Program-made: the position numbers and the translations under genes
Notes under the pieces: model-generated
What the model saw: only the letters and a program-made list of their open reading frames with translations
The model's database searches: none
What the model was told of the DNA's origin: nothing
From: Streptococcus oralis
GTDB lineage: Bacteria; Bacillota; Bacilli; Lactobacillales; Streptococcaceae
Direction of reading: 5' to 3'
Assembly: GCF_019929345.1 (NCBI RefSeq)
Contig: NZ_JAHZPJ010000010.1
Location: 1 to 64,000 of the forward strand
DNA: 64,000 nucleotides
Part shown: in pieces, positions 43,450-53,536 of the stretch
Numbering within the stretch: the stretch's first letter is position 1
Layout of the letters: each line of letters starts with the position of its first letter

Positions 43450-43797
43450 TTACAATCCTGCAAATTCTTTGATTTCTTGTGCTGACATTGAAGAGTCGCA
43501 ACGGACATTGATTTGTCCATCTGCGATGTGAACAAAGCCTGGTACAGTTGGGATTCCATAGCGTGAGCGGAATTCTTGTAATTCATTGAGTTGGCTTGGT
43601 TCTTCACTGTTGATGAAGTAGATGTGGGCTTTAGTTTCAGCTACGACACCTGCCAATGTGCCAGCAAATTTACGGCAGTAAGGGCAAGTTTTGCGACCAA
43701 TAAAGAAGGTTGCAGTTTCCTTCTTATCAAGTGCTTCTTGTGCACGCGCAACTGTAGTGACTTCAAGGTCTTTGATATTTTCTAAAAATTGTTCCAT
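43450..43797 (-). CDS. Thioredoxin-like protein (PedC/BrcD type)
   Basis: The 115-residue single-domain thioredoxin-fold protein has a redox motif KTCPYCRKFAG near 38 and the cis-Pro segment YGIPTVPGFVHI near 80. No signal peptide, so cytoplasmic, unlike exported bacteriocin accessory proteins of the same family. The family name 'bacteriocin transport accessory protein' reflects a few members; no bacteriocin genes lie nearby. It stands alone, downstream of pgm and before the MITE-like element. Confidence 0.85.
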   Translation of the reverse strand: MEQFLENIKDLEVTTVARAQEALDKKETATFFIGRKTCPYCRKFAGTLAGVVAETKAHIYFINSEEPSQLNELQEFRSRYGIPTVPGFVHIADGQINVRCDSSMSAQEIKEFAGL

Positions 43798-43867
43798 GAG
43801 ATTACCTCGCTTTCATTGATAAGTCTAGTATGCCATAAAGTTTCTAAAAATGCTTAGATTTGATACG

Positions 43868-43900
43868 AAAAAAAGATGAGATTGGTTGGTCTCATCTTTT
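43868..43900 (-). terminator. Terminator of pgm (minus strand)
   Basis: AAAAGATGAGA and TCTCATCTTTT form an 11-bp stem; on the minus strand it ends in a run of T. It lies 8 nt past the pgm stop. Confidence 0.85.
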
Positions 43901-43908
43901 ATAGTTTC

Positions 43909-45627
43909 TTATTTCACAAAAGCATTGATTTCCGCTTCGATGTTGGCAATCTTAGCTTGTGAATCTTCGTTGCTTTCACCCACAACAGCAATGTAGAATT
44001 TGATTTTTGGTTCTGTACCTGAAGGGCGAACAGCAATCCATGAACCGTCAGCAAGTGTATATTTCAATACATCACTTGGAGGAGTTGTCAAGTTTGTAAC
44101 AGTGCCATCTGCAGCAGTAGCAGTTTGAGCCTTGAAGTCTTCTACGACAGTGATAGCTGTTGCGTTCCATTCTTTTGGAGCATTGTTACGGAACTTAGCC
44201 ATGATTTCCTTGATTTGTTCTGCACCATCGACACCTGAAAGGGTAACAGAGATAGTTTTTTCTGCGTAGTAGCCGTATTCTTTGTAGATTTCTTCGATAC
44301 CATCGGCAAGCGTTAAACCACGTGAACGGTAGTAGGCAGCAAGTTCAGCAACGACTAGAACAGCTTGGATAGCGTCTTTATCACGTACGAATGGTTTAAT
44401 CAAGTAACCGAAGCTTTCTTCAAATCCCATCATGTAAGTGTGATTGTGTTTTTCTTCGAATTCTTGGATTTTTTCAGCGATAAATTTGAAACCTGTCAAA
44501 ACGTTGAACATGGTTGCGCCGTAGCTTTCAGCTATCTTCGTTACCAAGTCAGTTGAAACAATAGATTTGCAGAGGGCCGCATTTTCAGGAAGAGTTCCAG
44601 CATTTTTGTGGGCTTCCAAGATGTATTTAGCCATGATAGCACCAATTTGGTTACCTGAAAGGTTGAGGTAGCTACCATCTTTTTGAAGGACCTCAACACC
44701 AACTCGGTCAGCATCAGGGTCAGTTGCAACAAGAACATCCGCACCAACTTGACGACCAAGTTCTTCAGCAAGGGCAAAGGCTGCTTGGCTTTCTGGATTT
44801 GGAGATTTCACAGTTGAGAAGTCAGGGTCTGCAGTTGCTTGCGCTTCAACAACTTGAACAGAGTCAAATCCTGCTTGGGCAAGAGCACGACGAGCCAACA
44901 TTTCACCAGTACCATGAAGTGGTGTGTAGACAATCTTCATGTCTTTACCGAATTCTTCGATCAAAGCTGGGTTGATGTTTACGTCTTTGACTTCTTTGAG
45001 GTATTCTGCATCAACAGCTTCGCCGATGACTTCAATCAAACCAGAAGCTTTTTCAGCTTCCACATCAGCAACTTCAACTGCAAATGGGTTTTCGATTGCA
45101 CGGATGTATGTTGTCAAAGCGTCCGCGTCATGTGGAGGCATTTGTCCACCGTCTTCTCCGTAAACCTTGTAACCGTTAAATGGAGCAGGGTTGTGACTGG
45201 CGGTAATCATGATACCTGCGAAACAGTTGAGGTGACGAACTGCAAATGAGAGTTCTGGAGTTGGACGAAGGCTTTCAAATACGTAAGATTTGATACCGTG
45301 TTTAGCAAGAACTGCCGCAGATTCAAAGGCAAACTCAGGTGAGAAGTGACGGCTATCGTAGGCAATTGCTACACCACGTTCTTTTTCATTTCCGTCTTTA
45401 GACTCAATCAAACGAGCCAAACCTTCGGTAGCTTGACGAACAACATAGATATTGATACGGTTTGTACCAGCACCAATCAAACCACGCATACCTGCAGTAC
45501 CAAATTCAAGATTTGTATAGAAGGCATCTTCCTTTGTTTTTTCGTCCATATTTTCCAAATCTTGACGAAGGTAGTCAGGAAGGTCAGCAAAATCGACCCA
45601 TTTTTGATAATTTTCTTGGTAAGTCAT
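43909..45627 (-). CDS. pgm: Alpha-phosphoglucomutase
   Basis: The 572-residue enzyme interconverts glucose-6-P and glucose-1-P, the entry to glycogen, UDP-glucose and capsule or teichoic acid sugars. Active-site motifs are ITASHNPAPFNGYKVYGEDG near 145 (phospho-Ser), metal loop DPDADRVGVEV near 305 and the sugar-phosphate loop RPSGTEPKIKFY near 535. The start is the ATG at complement of 45625-45627, preceded by AAAGGAGA; the longer frame runs through the promoter. A cre-like site and TATAAT lie upstream. Confidence 0.95.
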   Translation of the reverse strand: MTYQENYQKWVDFADLPDYLRQDLENMDEKTKEDAFYTNLEFGTAGMRGLIGAGTNRINIYVVRQATEGLARLIESKDGNEKERGVAIAYDSRHFSPEFAFESAAVLAKHGIKSYVFESLRPTPELSFAVRHLNCFAGIMITASHNPAPFNGYKVYGEDGGQMPPHDADALTTYIRAIENPFAVEVADVEAEKASGLIEVIGEAVDAEYLKEVKDVNINPALIEEFGKDMKIVYTPLHGTGEMLARRALAQAGFDSVQVVEAQATADPDFSTVKSPNPESQAAFALAEELGRQVGADVLVATDPDADRVGVEVLQKDGSYLNLSGNQIGAIMAKYILEAHKNAGTLPENAALCKSIVSTDLVTKIAESYGATMFNVLTGFKFIAEKIQEFEEKHNHTYMMGFEESFGYLIKPFVRDKDAIQAVLVVAELAAYYRSRGLTLADGIEEIYKEYGYYAEKTISVTLSGVDGAEQIKEIMAKFRNNAPKEWNATAITVVEDFKAQTATAADGTVTNLTTPPSDVLKYTLADGSWIAVRPSGTEPKIKFYIAVVGESNEDSQAKIANIEAEINAFVK

Positions 45628-45649
45628 AGAGTGTCTCCTTTGTTTATTT

Positions 45650-45695
45650 GCTTTAATCGCTTTCATTATATCACGATTTGACATTTTAGTAAAAC
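45650..45695 (-). promoter_or_regulatory. pgm promoter with cre-like site
   Basis: Minus strand: TTTACT, 17 nt, TATAAT, and directly after it ATGAAAGCGATTAAA, which fits the catabolite element WTGNAANCGNWNNCW except for one position. CcpA control is inferred. Confidence 0.45.
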
Positions 45696-45699
45696 GTTA

Positions 45700-46158
45700 G
45701 CATAACTTTCTGAAAAAGCTTGAAACTTGTTTTTGAATGCTTTATTGTTTGACATAATAGATACAGTATTGTTCAATTTATCTATAATTCTGTTGGGAAC
45801 GTACATTCAGAGTTGTTCTCTGTATACCTCTGGAAATAGGTTAGACAAACAGTTGACTTCTTCCAAAATAATCTTCAGAGTTTGATTAGTCTCTTTTTTA
45901 TTTATAGAATAGTATGGAGGTGGTTTCTCCCATTATTAGTCTGCATCCATTTGACAAAAAAGTTTCTTACTCTATTTAGGATGAAGATTTTATCTTAATT
46001 TAATTGGAAAATTCAGATTTTACCAATTGATATCTCACCTTATCATAGGATTATTCATAATCTAATCATTCAAAAAAATTTAAGTCTCACCTATAAAAGG
46101 TTGATTTTTTTTTATTAATATGGTAAAATATAATAAATAATTAAAGGAGAATTCTATT
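45700..46158. other. Intergenic region with the lipoprotein promoter
   Basis: AT-rich. A TTGACA at about 45749 has no good -10 partner. Before the lipoprotein gene there are TGGTAAAAT and TATAAT-like boxes (about 46120-46135) and AAAGGAG. I see no gene, RNA or repeat otherwise. Confidence 0.35.
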
Positions 46159-47316
46159 ATGAAAAAGATTCTTAAGCACTCTGCTTTGCTTTTATCAGCT
46201 TTAGTACTTGTTGCCTGTGGGGCTTCGAAAAAGGCTAGTGATAATGGAACAGCTTCGAACTCGAATTTCGAAGTTTCAGTCAAAGACGGTATGTACATTT
46301 TACCGAAAGATGAGGATTCCTCTTCACACTATCTTGCGCTTCAAGTAGAAATAAAAAATAATCGCGATAAAACATTTAGTTTTACTAGCCGCGATATTAC
46401 ACTTTATAATGAAAAAGACGAAAAAGTAGAGCCACTCCAAATATACGAAACAGACAGTAAGACTAAGTTTATGTCTTATGGAGATAGTATTTCTAAAGGT
46501 AAGAGTGTAGCTGGTTATGTTGTGTATGAAATCGACAAAGATGCTAAATATGAGCTTCACTTTGCACCAAGTCTTTATGAAGATATCAAAGAACAATCAA
46601 AAAACAAAAACAATGATATTGCAATCAAGGTTGACCCTTCTAAATATGAAGACCATATTGATGAAGCCAAAGATGCGATGAAGAAATATGTTGATAGTGT
46701 TTTCTTAGATGGTGAAAATACTGGAGGGGGATCGAAGCTAAGTGTCACTGATAATAAAAATCAGATTATTGCACTTGCTGATGATAAGAAATCTTCTGAT
46801 AAAGTTGATGAAATTTCAAATGATATTAAGGCAGATAAAGAAGAGTTCATTAAGAAGTTTGTAGAGTCATTTGGAAAAGGGTTCTATAACTACAAACCTT
46901 CTGATGCAGAACTTAGAACGTTCGCAGATGCTTACATCAAAGCAAACGCTAAGAGAGCAAAAGTTGATTACAAGGTGAAGACATACTTGCCAGATTATGC
47001 TGTCGTTTATGTAAGACCAGAGACAATTGACTTGGATAACTTGGATATTCATGAATTGAGCCGTAAATTCTACGAAGAAAATAAAGGAAAATACAGCAAC
47101 TACTCAGAAGCTATGAAAGCTGGTGAGAAGTACATTTTAGAAAATGCACCAAGTCAATTTGATTCAACTCTACTAGACACTAGTGATAACATGAAGAAAG
47201 AGGGTTATGAAATTAAAATGACCAAGAAAGATGGAAAATGGACCATCGATACCTCTTCTAAAAACTATGACTTAAAAGATATGGCTCGCACATTCCGTGG
47301 AGGCATTGGATATTAA
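46159..47316 (+). CDS. DUF4352/DUF5105-like lipoprotein
   Basis: The 385-residue surface lipoprotein has signal peptide MKKILKHSALLLSALVLVACG with lipobox LVAC. Residues 38-145 form an Ig-like domain (YLALQVEIKNNRDKTFSF, then KGKSVAGYVVYEID) of the DUF4352 type. A Lys/Asp-rich helical linker follows, and residues ~235-380 (FVESFGKGFYNYKPSD, then VYVRPETIDLDNLD, then KKDGKWTIDTSSKNYDLKDMARTFRGG) match the DUF5105 type. Function unknown. AAAGGAG precedes the ATG; a strong terminator follows. Monocistronic. Confidence 0.8.
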   Translation: MKKILKHSALLLSALVLVACGASKKASDNGTASNSNFEVSVKDGMYILPKDEDSSSHYLALQVEIKNNRDKTFSFTSRDITLYNEKDEKVEPLQIYETDSKTKFMSYGDSISKGKSVAGYVVYEIDKDAKYELHFAPSLYEDIKEQSKNKNNDIAIKVDPSKYEDHIDEAKDAMKKYVDSVFLDGENTGGGSKLSVTDNKNQIIALADDKKSSDKVDEISNDIKADKEEFIKKFVESFGKGFYNYKPSDAELRTFADAYIKANAKRAKVDYKVKTYLPDYAVVYVRPETIDLDNLDIHELSRKFYEENKGKYSNYSEAMKAGEKYILENAPSQFDSTLLDTSDNMKKEGYEIKMTKKDGKWTIDTSSKNYDLKDMARTFRGGIGY

Positions 47317-47320
47317 GGTT

Positions 47321-47352
47321 AAAAGTTCGAGTTTACCACTCGAACTTTTTTT
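47321..47352 (+). terminator. Terminator after the lipoprotein gene
   Basis: AAAAGTTCGAG and CTCGAACTTTT form an 11-bp stem with a 7-nt loop, followed by TTTTT. Confidence 0.9.
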
Positions 47353-47360
47353 CATTGCAA

Positions 47361-47389
47361 TTGTGCAAAAATGAAAAAGATAGTAAAAT
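47361..47389 (+). promoter_or_regulatory. Promoter of the ABC-F gene, predicted leaderless
   Basis: TTGTGC (47361-47366), 17 nt, TAAAAT (47384-47389), then 6 nt and ATG. No Shine-Dalgarno sequence fits between. Confidence 0.5.
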
Positions 47390-47395
47390 AGATAT

Positions 47396-49297
47396 ATGAT
47401 TATTTTACAAGCTAATAAAATTGAACGTTCTTTTGCAGGTGAAGTCCTTTTTGATAATATCAATCTGCAAGTCGATGAGCGAGACCGAATTGCCCTCGTT
47501 GGGAGAAATGGAGCAGGTAAGTCTACTCTTTTGAAGATTTTAGTTGGGGAAGAGGAGCCGACTAGTGGAGAAATCAATAAGAAAAAAGATATTTCTCTGT
47601 CTTACCTAGCCCAAAATAGCCGTTTTGAGTCTGAAAATACCATCTACGATGAAATGCTCCATGTTTTTGATGATCTACGTCGGACAGAGAAGCAACTTCG
47701 TCAGATGGAGTTGGAGATGGGTGAAAAGTCAGGTGAAGATTTGGATAAACTGATGGCGGATTATGATCGCTTATCAGAGAATTTTCGACAGGCTGGTGGT
47801 TTTACTTACGAAGCTGATATTCGAGCGATTTTGAATGGATTCAAGTTTGACGAGTCTATGTGGCAGATGAAAATAGCCGAGCTTTCTGGTGGTCAAAATA
47901 CTCGTCTGGCTCTAGCAAAAATGCTCCTTGAAAAGCCTAATCTCTTGGTTTTGGACGAGCCGACCAACCACTTGGATATCGAAACCATTGCCTGGCTAGA
48001 GAATTACTTGGTGAACTATAGCGGTGCCCTCATTATTGTCAGTCACGACCGTTACTTTTTGGATAAGGTTGCGACGGTTACACTCGATTTAACCAAGCAT
48101 TCTTTAGACCGTTATGTGGGAAATTACTCTCGTTTCGTTGAACAAAAAGAGCAAAAGCTAGCTACTGAGGCAAAAAACTATGAAAAGCAGCAGAAGGAAA
48201 TCGCTGCTCTGGAAGACTTTGTCAATCGCAATCTAGTCCGAGCTTCAACAACCAAACGTGCTCAATCTCGCCGTAAACAACTAGAAAAAATGGAGCGTTT
48301 GGACAAGCCTGAAGCTGGCAAGAAATCAGCCAATATGACCTTCCAGTCTGAAAAAACGTCGGGAAATGTCGTTTTGACTGTTGAAAATGCTGCTATTGGC
48401 TATGATGGGGAAATATTGTCAGAACCTATCAATCTTGACCTTCGTAAAATGAATGCTGTTGCCATCGTAGGACCAAATGGTATTGGTAAGTCAACCCTTA
48501 TCAAGTCTATCGTGGACCAGATTCCTTTTATCAAAGGAGAGAAGCGTTTTGGTGCCAATGTTGAGGTCGGCTACTATGACCAGACTCAAAGCAAGTTGAC
48601 ACCAAGTAATACTGTTCTGGATGAACTTTGGAATGATTTTAAACTGACACCAGAAGTTGAAATCCGTAACCGTCTTGGCGCTTTCCTCTTCTCAGGGGAT
48701 GATGTTAAAAAATCAGTTGGAATGCTGTCTGGTGGCGAGAAAGCTCGTTTACTGCTTGCCAAACTTTCAATGGAAAACAACAATTTCTTGATTTTGGACG
48801 AGCCGACCAACCACTTGGATATTGATAGCAAGGAAGTGTTAGAAAATGCCTTGATTGATTTTGATGGAACCCTTCTTTTTGTCAGCCACGACCGTTATTT
48901 CATCAACCGTGTAGCCACTCATGTTTTGGAATTGTCCGAGAATGGTTCGACTCTCTATCTAGGAGATTATGACTACTATGTTGATAAAAAGGCTGAAATG
49001 GAAGTCAGCCAGACAGAAGAAACTTCAACAAGTAATCAAGCAAAAGAAACAAGTTCAGTTAATGACTACCAAGCCCAGAAAGAAAGTCAAAAAGAAGCCC
49101 GCAAGCTCATGCGACAAATAGAGAGTTTAGAGGCTGAAATCGAAGAGTTAGAAACTCAAAGTCAAGCCATTTCTGAACAGATGCTGGAAACCAACGACGC
49201 CGAAAAACTCATGGAATTGCAAGCTGAACTGGACAAAATTAGCCATCGTCAAGAAGAGGCTATGCTTGAGTGGGAAGAATTATCGGAGCAGGTGTAA
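47396..49297 (+). CDS. ABC-F family ATPase
   Basis: The 633-residue cytoplasmic protein has two ABC domains in tandem and no membrane segment. First Walker A is GRNGAGKST near 37 with signature LSGGQNTRLALAKML near 165; the second is GPNGIGKST near 360 with signature LSGGEKARLLLAKLS near 445. Both are followed by LDEPTNHLDI. The P-site linker (about 245-310) is charged, and a coiled coil closes the protein (about 555-630). It resembles YdiF/Uup-type ABC-F proteins that act on ribosomes; no antibiotic-resistance specificity can be read. Its ATG appears leaderless. The regulator gene follows after 3 nt. Confidence 0.88.
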   Translation: MIILQANKIERSFAGEVLFDNINLQVDERDRIALVGRNGAGKSTLLKILVGEEEPTSGEINKKKDISLSYLAQNSRFESENTIYDEMLHVFDDLRRTEKQLRQMELEMGEKSGEDLDKLMADYDRLSENFRQAGGFTYEADIRAILNGFKFDESMWQMKIAELSGGQNTRLALAKMLLEKPNLLVLDEPTNHLDIETIAWLENYLVNYSGALIIVSHDRYFLDKVATVTLDLTKHSLDRYVGNYSRFVEQKEQKLATEAKNYEKQQKEIAALEDFVNRNLVRASTTKRAQSRRKQLEKMERLDKPEAGKKSANMTFQSEKTSGNVVLTVENAAIGYDGEILSEPINLDLRKMNAVAIVGPNGIGKSTLIKSIVDQIPFIKGEKRFGANVEVGYYDQTQSKLTPSNTVLDELWNDFKLTPEVEIRNRLGAFLFSGDDVKKSVGMLSGGEKARLLLAKLSMENNNFLILDEPTNHLDIDSKEVLENALIDFDGTLLFVSHDRYFINRVATHVLELSENGSTLYLGDYDYYVDKKAEMEVSQTEETSTSNQAKETSSVNDYQAQKESQKEARKLMRQIESLEAEIEELETQSQAISEQMLETNDAEKLMELQAELDKISHRQEEAMLEWEELSEQV

Positions 49298-49300
49298 AAA

Positions 49301-50164
49301 ATGGAACATCTTGGAAAGGTATTTCGTGAATTTCGAACAAGTGGAAAGTATTCCTTAAAAGAGGCGACAGGTGAATCATGTTCAACCTCTCAATTATCTC
49401 GCTTTGAGCTTGGGGAGTCTGAACTAGCAGTTTCTCGTTTCTTTGAAATTTTGGATAATATTCACGTGACCGTTGAAAATTTTATGGATAAGGCTAGAAA
49501 TTTCCATAATCATGAACACGTTGCCTTGATGGCGCAGATTATTCCGCTTTACTACTCAAATGATATTGCAGGTTTTCAAAAGCTTCAAAAGGAACAGCTC
49601 AAGAAAGCGAAGAGTTCGACCAATCCCCTCTATTTTGAGCTGAATTGGATTCTGCTACAAGGTCTGATTTGTCAAAGAGATGCTCATTACACGATGAGTC
49701 AGAGTGATTTGGAAAAGGTAGCAGATTATCTTTTTCAAACAGAAGAATGGACCATGTATGAGTTGATTCTTTTCGGAAATCTCTATACTTTCTACAATGT
49801 GGACTATGTTGCTCGGATTGGCAGAGAAGTCATGGAGCGAGAAGACTACTACAAAGAAATTGGTCGGCATCGTAAACTTGTTTTGATTTTAGCTCTTAAC
49901 TGTTACCAGCATTGTTTGGAAAACCGTTCTTTTGCGAATGCGGACTATTTTGAGGCCTATGTGGAGAAGTTGATTGGAAATGGTATCAAGCTTTATGAGC
50001 GCAATATCTTCCATTATCTCAAAGGTTTCGCCCTCTACCAGAGAGCCTTGAAAGAAGAGGGTTGTAGTCAGATGCAGGAGGCTATGCATATTTTTGATGT
50101 GCTTGGACTTCCAGAGCAAGTGGCTTATTATCAGGAACATTATGAAAAATTTGTAAATGCTTAA
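49301..50164 (+). CDS. Rgg/MutR-type transcriptional regulator
   Basis: The 287-residue protein has an N-terminal XRE helix-turn-helix (about 5-60: LGKVFREFRTSGKYSLKEATGESCSTSQLSRFELGESEL) and a helical, TPR-like C-terminal part (about 70-285) typical of Rgg proteins, which bind short peptides. GGAGCAGGTG lies before ATG 49301. I looked on both sides for a short hydrophobic peptide gene (SHP-like) and saw none. It lies between the ABC-F gene and an exporter gene, which it may control; that is a guess. Confidence 0.85.
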   Translation: MEHLGKVFREFRTSGKYSLKEATGESCSTSQLSRFELGESELAVSRFFEILDNIHVTVENFMDKARNFHNHEHVALMAQIIPLYYSNDIAGFQKLQKEQLKKAKSSTNPLYFELNWILLQGLICQRDAHYTMSQSDLEKVADYLFQTEEWTMYELILFGNLYTFYNVDYVARIGREVMEREDYYKEIGRHRKLVLILALNCYQHCLENRSFANADYFEAYVEKLIGNGIKLYERNIFHYLKGFALYQRALKEEGCSQMQEAMHIFDVLGLPEQVAYYQEHYEKFVNA

Positions 50165-50206
50165 ATTTCCCAAATAAGGGAAGAATAAAGAGACTCCTTT
50201 CAGTTT

Positions 50207-50215
50207 TGATACAAT
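50207..50215 (+). promoter_or_regulatory. Extended -10 promoter of the MFS exporter gene
   Basis: TGATACAAT at 50207-50215, 29 nt before the ATG, with GAGAGGAG between. Confidence 0.5.
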
Positions 50216-50244
50216 AGTTTCAAAATTTGAGAGGAGCTTTTTAT

Positions 50245-51423
50245 ATGAATCGACATGCAATCCAGTTGATTAGTCGTGGTGCGATTAATAAGATAGGAAA
50301 TATGCTCTATGATTATGGAAATAGTGTTTGGTTAGCATCAATGGGAACGATAGGACAGACTGTTCTTGGGATTTATCAAATTTCTGAACTCGTCACATCG
50401 ATTCTGGTCAATCCCTTTGGCGGAGTGATTTCAGACCGTTTTTCGCGTCGCAAAATTTTGATGACGACGGACTTAATTTGTGGCGTTCTTTGCTTAGCTA
50501 TTTCTTTCATCAGAAATGATAGCTTGATGATTGCTGCTCTGATCTTCGCCAATATTGTTCAGGCGGTTGCCTTTTCATTTTCTCGTACAGCCAATAAAGC
50601 CATTATAACTGAGGTTGTAGAGAAAGACGAGATTGTGACCTATAATGCTCGTTTAGAGCTCGTTTTGCAGGTTGTAGGCGTTAGCTCCCCTGTACTTTCT
50701 TTCCTCGTTTTACAATTTGCTAGTCTTCATATGACGCTTGTTTTAGATGCCATTAGTTTTTTCATTGCATTTACCTTAGTAGCTTTCCTTCCCCAAAAAG
50801 AGACTTTGGTACAAGAGAAAAAGACTTTCAGCTGGAAAAATATTTTGGCTGATATGAAAGAAGGAATTCGCTATATTTGGCGCCAGCAAGAGATCTTTTT
50901 CCTTTTGTTAGTAGCTTCCAGTGTTAATTTCTTTTTTGCAGCTTTTGAATTTCTCCTCCCTTTTTCAAATAAACTATATGGAGTAGAAGGAGCTTATGCG
51001 ACTATCTTAACCATGGGTGCTATTGGTTCGATTATCGGAGCTCTTCTAGCTAGTAAAATAAAGGCAAGTGTTTATAATCTTTTGATTTTATTGGCCTTGA
51101 CTGGAGTTGGAGTTTTTATGATGGGATTACCACTGCCAACTTTTCTTTCCTTTTCTGGAAATTTAGTTTGTGAACTGTTTATGACGATATTTAATATTCA
51201 CTTTTTTACTCAGGTGCAAACCAAGGTTGAGGGGGAATACTTGGGGAGAGTGCTAAGCACAATTTTTACCTTAGCCATTCTATTTATGCCGATTGCAAAA
51301 GGCTTTATGACAGTGCTGCCAAGTGTTCATCTCTTTTCTTTCTTGATAATTGGAAGCGGGGTTATCATCCTATCTTGTCTATCTCTCGTTTATGTGCGAA
51401 GTCATTTAAAAAAAGAGTTATAA
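50245..51423 (+). CDS. MFS transporter (MefA-like exporter family)
   Basis: The 392-residue membrane protein has about twelve helices. It shows the MFS motif between TM2 and TM3 (GGVISDRFSRRKILMTTD) and the general layout of the MFS_3/enterobactin-exporter group that includes macrolide efflux proteins. I chose ATG 50245, 9 nt after GAGGAG; the frame from 50227 starts upstream of the ribosome binding site. Substrate not predictable. It is adjacent to an Rgg-type regulator. Confidence 0.82.
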   Translation: MNRHAIQLISRGAINKIGNMLYDYGNSVWLASMGTIGQTVLGIYQISELVTSILVNPFGGVISDRFSRRKILMTTDLICGVLCLAISFIRNDSLMIAALIFANIVQAVAFSFSRTANKAIITEVVEKDEIVTYNARLELVLQVVGVSSPVLSFLVLQFASLHMTLVLDAISFFIAFTLVAFLPQKETLVQEKKTFSWKNILADMKEGIRYIWRQQEIFFLLLVASSVNFFFAAFEFLLPFSNKLYGVEGAYATILTMGAIGSIIGALLASKIKASVYNLLILLALTGVGVFMMGLPLPTFLSFSGNLVCELFMTIFNIHFFTQVQTKVEGEYLGRVLSTIFTLAILFMPIAKGFMTVLPSVHLFSFLIIGSGVIILSCLSLVYVRSHLKKEL

Positions 51424-51476
51424 TTTCTCTTTTTTAGAAAATATTTCTCCACAATCCATTTTTCAGTCCTTCTCTA

Positions 51477-53471
<1,995 letters not shown>

Positions 53472-53536
53472 AGAATAGTTGAAAACTAGATGTCAGATAG
53501 TTTGAATAAAAAATTAAATTAGAAATTAGGAAAAAA

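Noticed and set aside
43217..43501. Minus-strand ORF of 94 codons upstream of the vic side gap
   Set aside because: It runs from the thioredoxin gene through the MITE-like element; no ribosome binding site. Kept only as a possible element scrap.
44839..45249. Plus-strand ORF of 136 codons inside pgm
   Set aside because: Antisense shadow of pgm; the Phe/Ser/Cys-rich product is typical of reverse frames.
49301..50245. Short hydrophobic signalling peptide gene for the Rgg-type regulator
   Set aside because: The flanking spaces are too short and contain no small ORF with a ribosome binding site and hydrophobic end.
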